Below are positions 63,774 through 64,000 of a stretch of DNA of 64,000 bases, piece by piece. The notes below the pieces were generated by a model. It saw only the letters and a program-made list of their open reading frames with translations, ran no database searches and had not been told where the DNA came from. This DNA comes from Verrucomicrobiota bacterium (lineage in GTDB: Bacteria > Verrucomicrobiota > Verrucomicrobiia > CAIQCK01). Position 1 is the first letter of the stretch, and every line of letters starts with the position of its first letter. Made by a program: the position numbers and the translations under genes. The stretch is from NCBI GenBank assembly GCA_016222825.1, contig JACRQF010000003.1:1-64000 (forward strand), given 5' to 3'.

Positions 63774-64000
63774 ATGCCCACATACTTTTCAATACAAAGT
63801 GAATGCGCCTGCACCACACTCGCGACGCCACGGTCCATCCGAATCCTCCGAGCCGCGCATCTCGGCATGTGCTTCGGCGTGCGCGACGCCATTGCGCTGG
63901 CCTGTCAGGAGGTGGCAAGAGGCCCGCTCACTGTGCTCGGTGACTTGGTCCATAACGAAACCGTTCTCGCCGACTTGCGGCGTCGCGGTGTCGTTATCAA
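63774..64000 (+). CDS. ispH: 4-hydroxy-3-methylbut-2-enyl diphosphate reductase, 5' end
   Basis: The frame is open to the window end, so only 75 codons are visible. AAGGAG seven bases upstream supports ATG at 63774. After a 23-residue extension the sequence is ILRAAHLGMCFGVRDAIALA, then LTVLGDLVHNETVLADLRRRGV, the conserved start of IspH: the first cluster-ligand cysteine (MCFGV) and the VHN histidine are present. IspH is the last enzyme of the methylerythritol phosphate route to isoprenoids and carries a [4Fe-4S] cluster. Confidence 0.87.
   Translation, partial: MPTYFSIQSECACTTLATPRSIRILRAAHLGMCFGVRDAIALACQEVARGPLTVLGDLVHNETVLADLRRRGVVI
63784..63800. promoter_or_regulatory. Near copy of the 17-bp inverted repeat in the ispH 5' end
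   Basis: ACTTTT-CAATA-CAAAGT has the same arm sequence and the same five-base spacing as the 62788-62804 repeat with one arm mismatch. It lies inside the first codons of ispH (codons 4-9). It could be an operator of the neighbouring winged-helix regulator, or chance. Confidence 0.4.

Overview
The window is GC-rich, densely coded bacterial DNA with no rRNA, tRNA, CRISPR array, prophage or intact insertion sequence that I can recognise. The best guess for the host is a free-living Verrucomicrobiota bacterium (Limisphaerales/Pedosphaera-like), or failing that another PVC-group member. The reasons are a SUF operon with the long-form SufT, several Tat-exported oxidoreductase-type and sugar-isomerase-type proteins, two di-haem beta-propeller proteins with a hydrazine-synthase-alpha-like middle segment, many secreted glycoside hydrolases, and short perfect palindromic repeats. 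This is inference; no marker gene is present.

Layout. 1-951: 3' end of a secreted repeat protein, followed by an exact 49-bp tandem duplication. 1302-7683 (minus): a tight sufB-C-D-U-T-S-fur operon for Fe-S cluster assembly with a good sigma70-type promoter and a Fur-family regulator as its last gene. 7834-9416 (minus): plsY-gpsA, glycerophospholipid precursors. 9475-10980 (minus): membrane-anchored prenyltransferase-repeat protein. 11083-18654 (plus): Tat-exported helical protein, nucleoside-hydrolase-like protein, glycyl-radical activase without a visible partner, di-haem propeller protein, and a B12-binding radical SAM protein of the DUF4070 group. 18691-20644 (minus): agmatine deiminase and N-carbamoylputrescine amidase (putrescine from agmatine).

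20747-30025 is a glycan-related locus arranged around a GntR regulator: two uroporphyrinogen-decarboxylase-fold (URO-D) proteins flanking an MFS transporter, and two sialidase-fold proteins on the minus strand, then the regulator and a third sialidase-fold protein on the plus strand. A perfect 16-bp inverted repeat in the divergent promoter is the likely operator. 30061-30685 is a small scar zone: a 55-bp repeat able to fold as a three-way junction, a 5'-truncated SMP-30/gluconolactonase and a possible DUF4338 fragment.

30778-56054 (plus) is one nearly continuous gene train of 14 genes with short gaps or overlaps. It holds a second di-haem propeller protein, two Tat or Sec exported sugar-isomerase-like proteins, two alpha/beta hydrolases, a tandem-domain GH29 protein, a GH29-like protein with a discoidin-like domain, a GH29 with a discoidin-like domain, two other TIM-barrel putative glycosidases, a Gfo/Idh/MocA oxidoreductase, a three-module beta-helix protein, a URO-D-like protein and a PhoD-like phosphatase. 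Almost all carry export signals, so the picture is extracytoplasmic breakdown and modification of a fucose-containing or otherwise decorated glycan. SusC/SusD, TonB receptors and sulfatases are absent from the window.

56051-62708 (minus) is a mixed set: neutral-ceramidase-like protein, cupin, CorA, flavodoxin-like protein, nucleoside-type MFS transporter, DUF2784 membrane protein and an NCS1-type permease ending in a clear intrinsic terminator. 62812-64000 (plus): a membrane protein plus winged-helix regulator pair with a 17-bp inverted repeat in front of it, and the start of ispH, whose first codons contain a near copy of that repeat.
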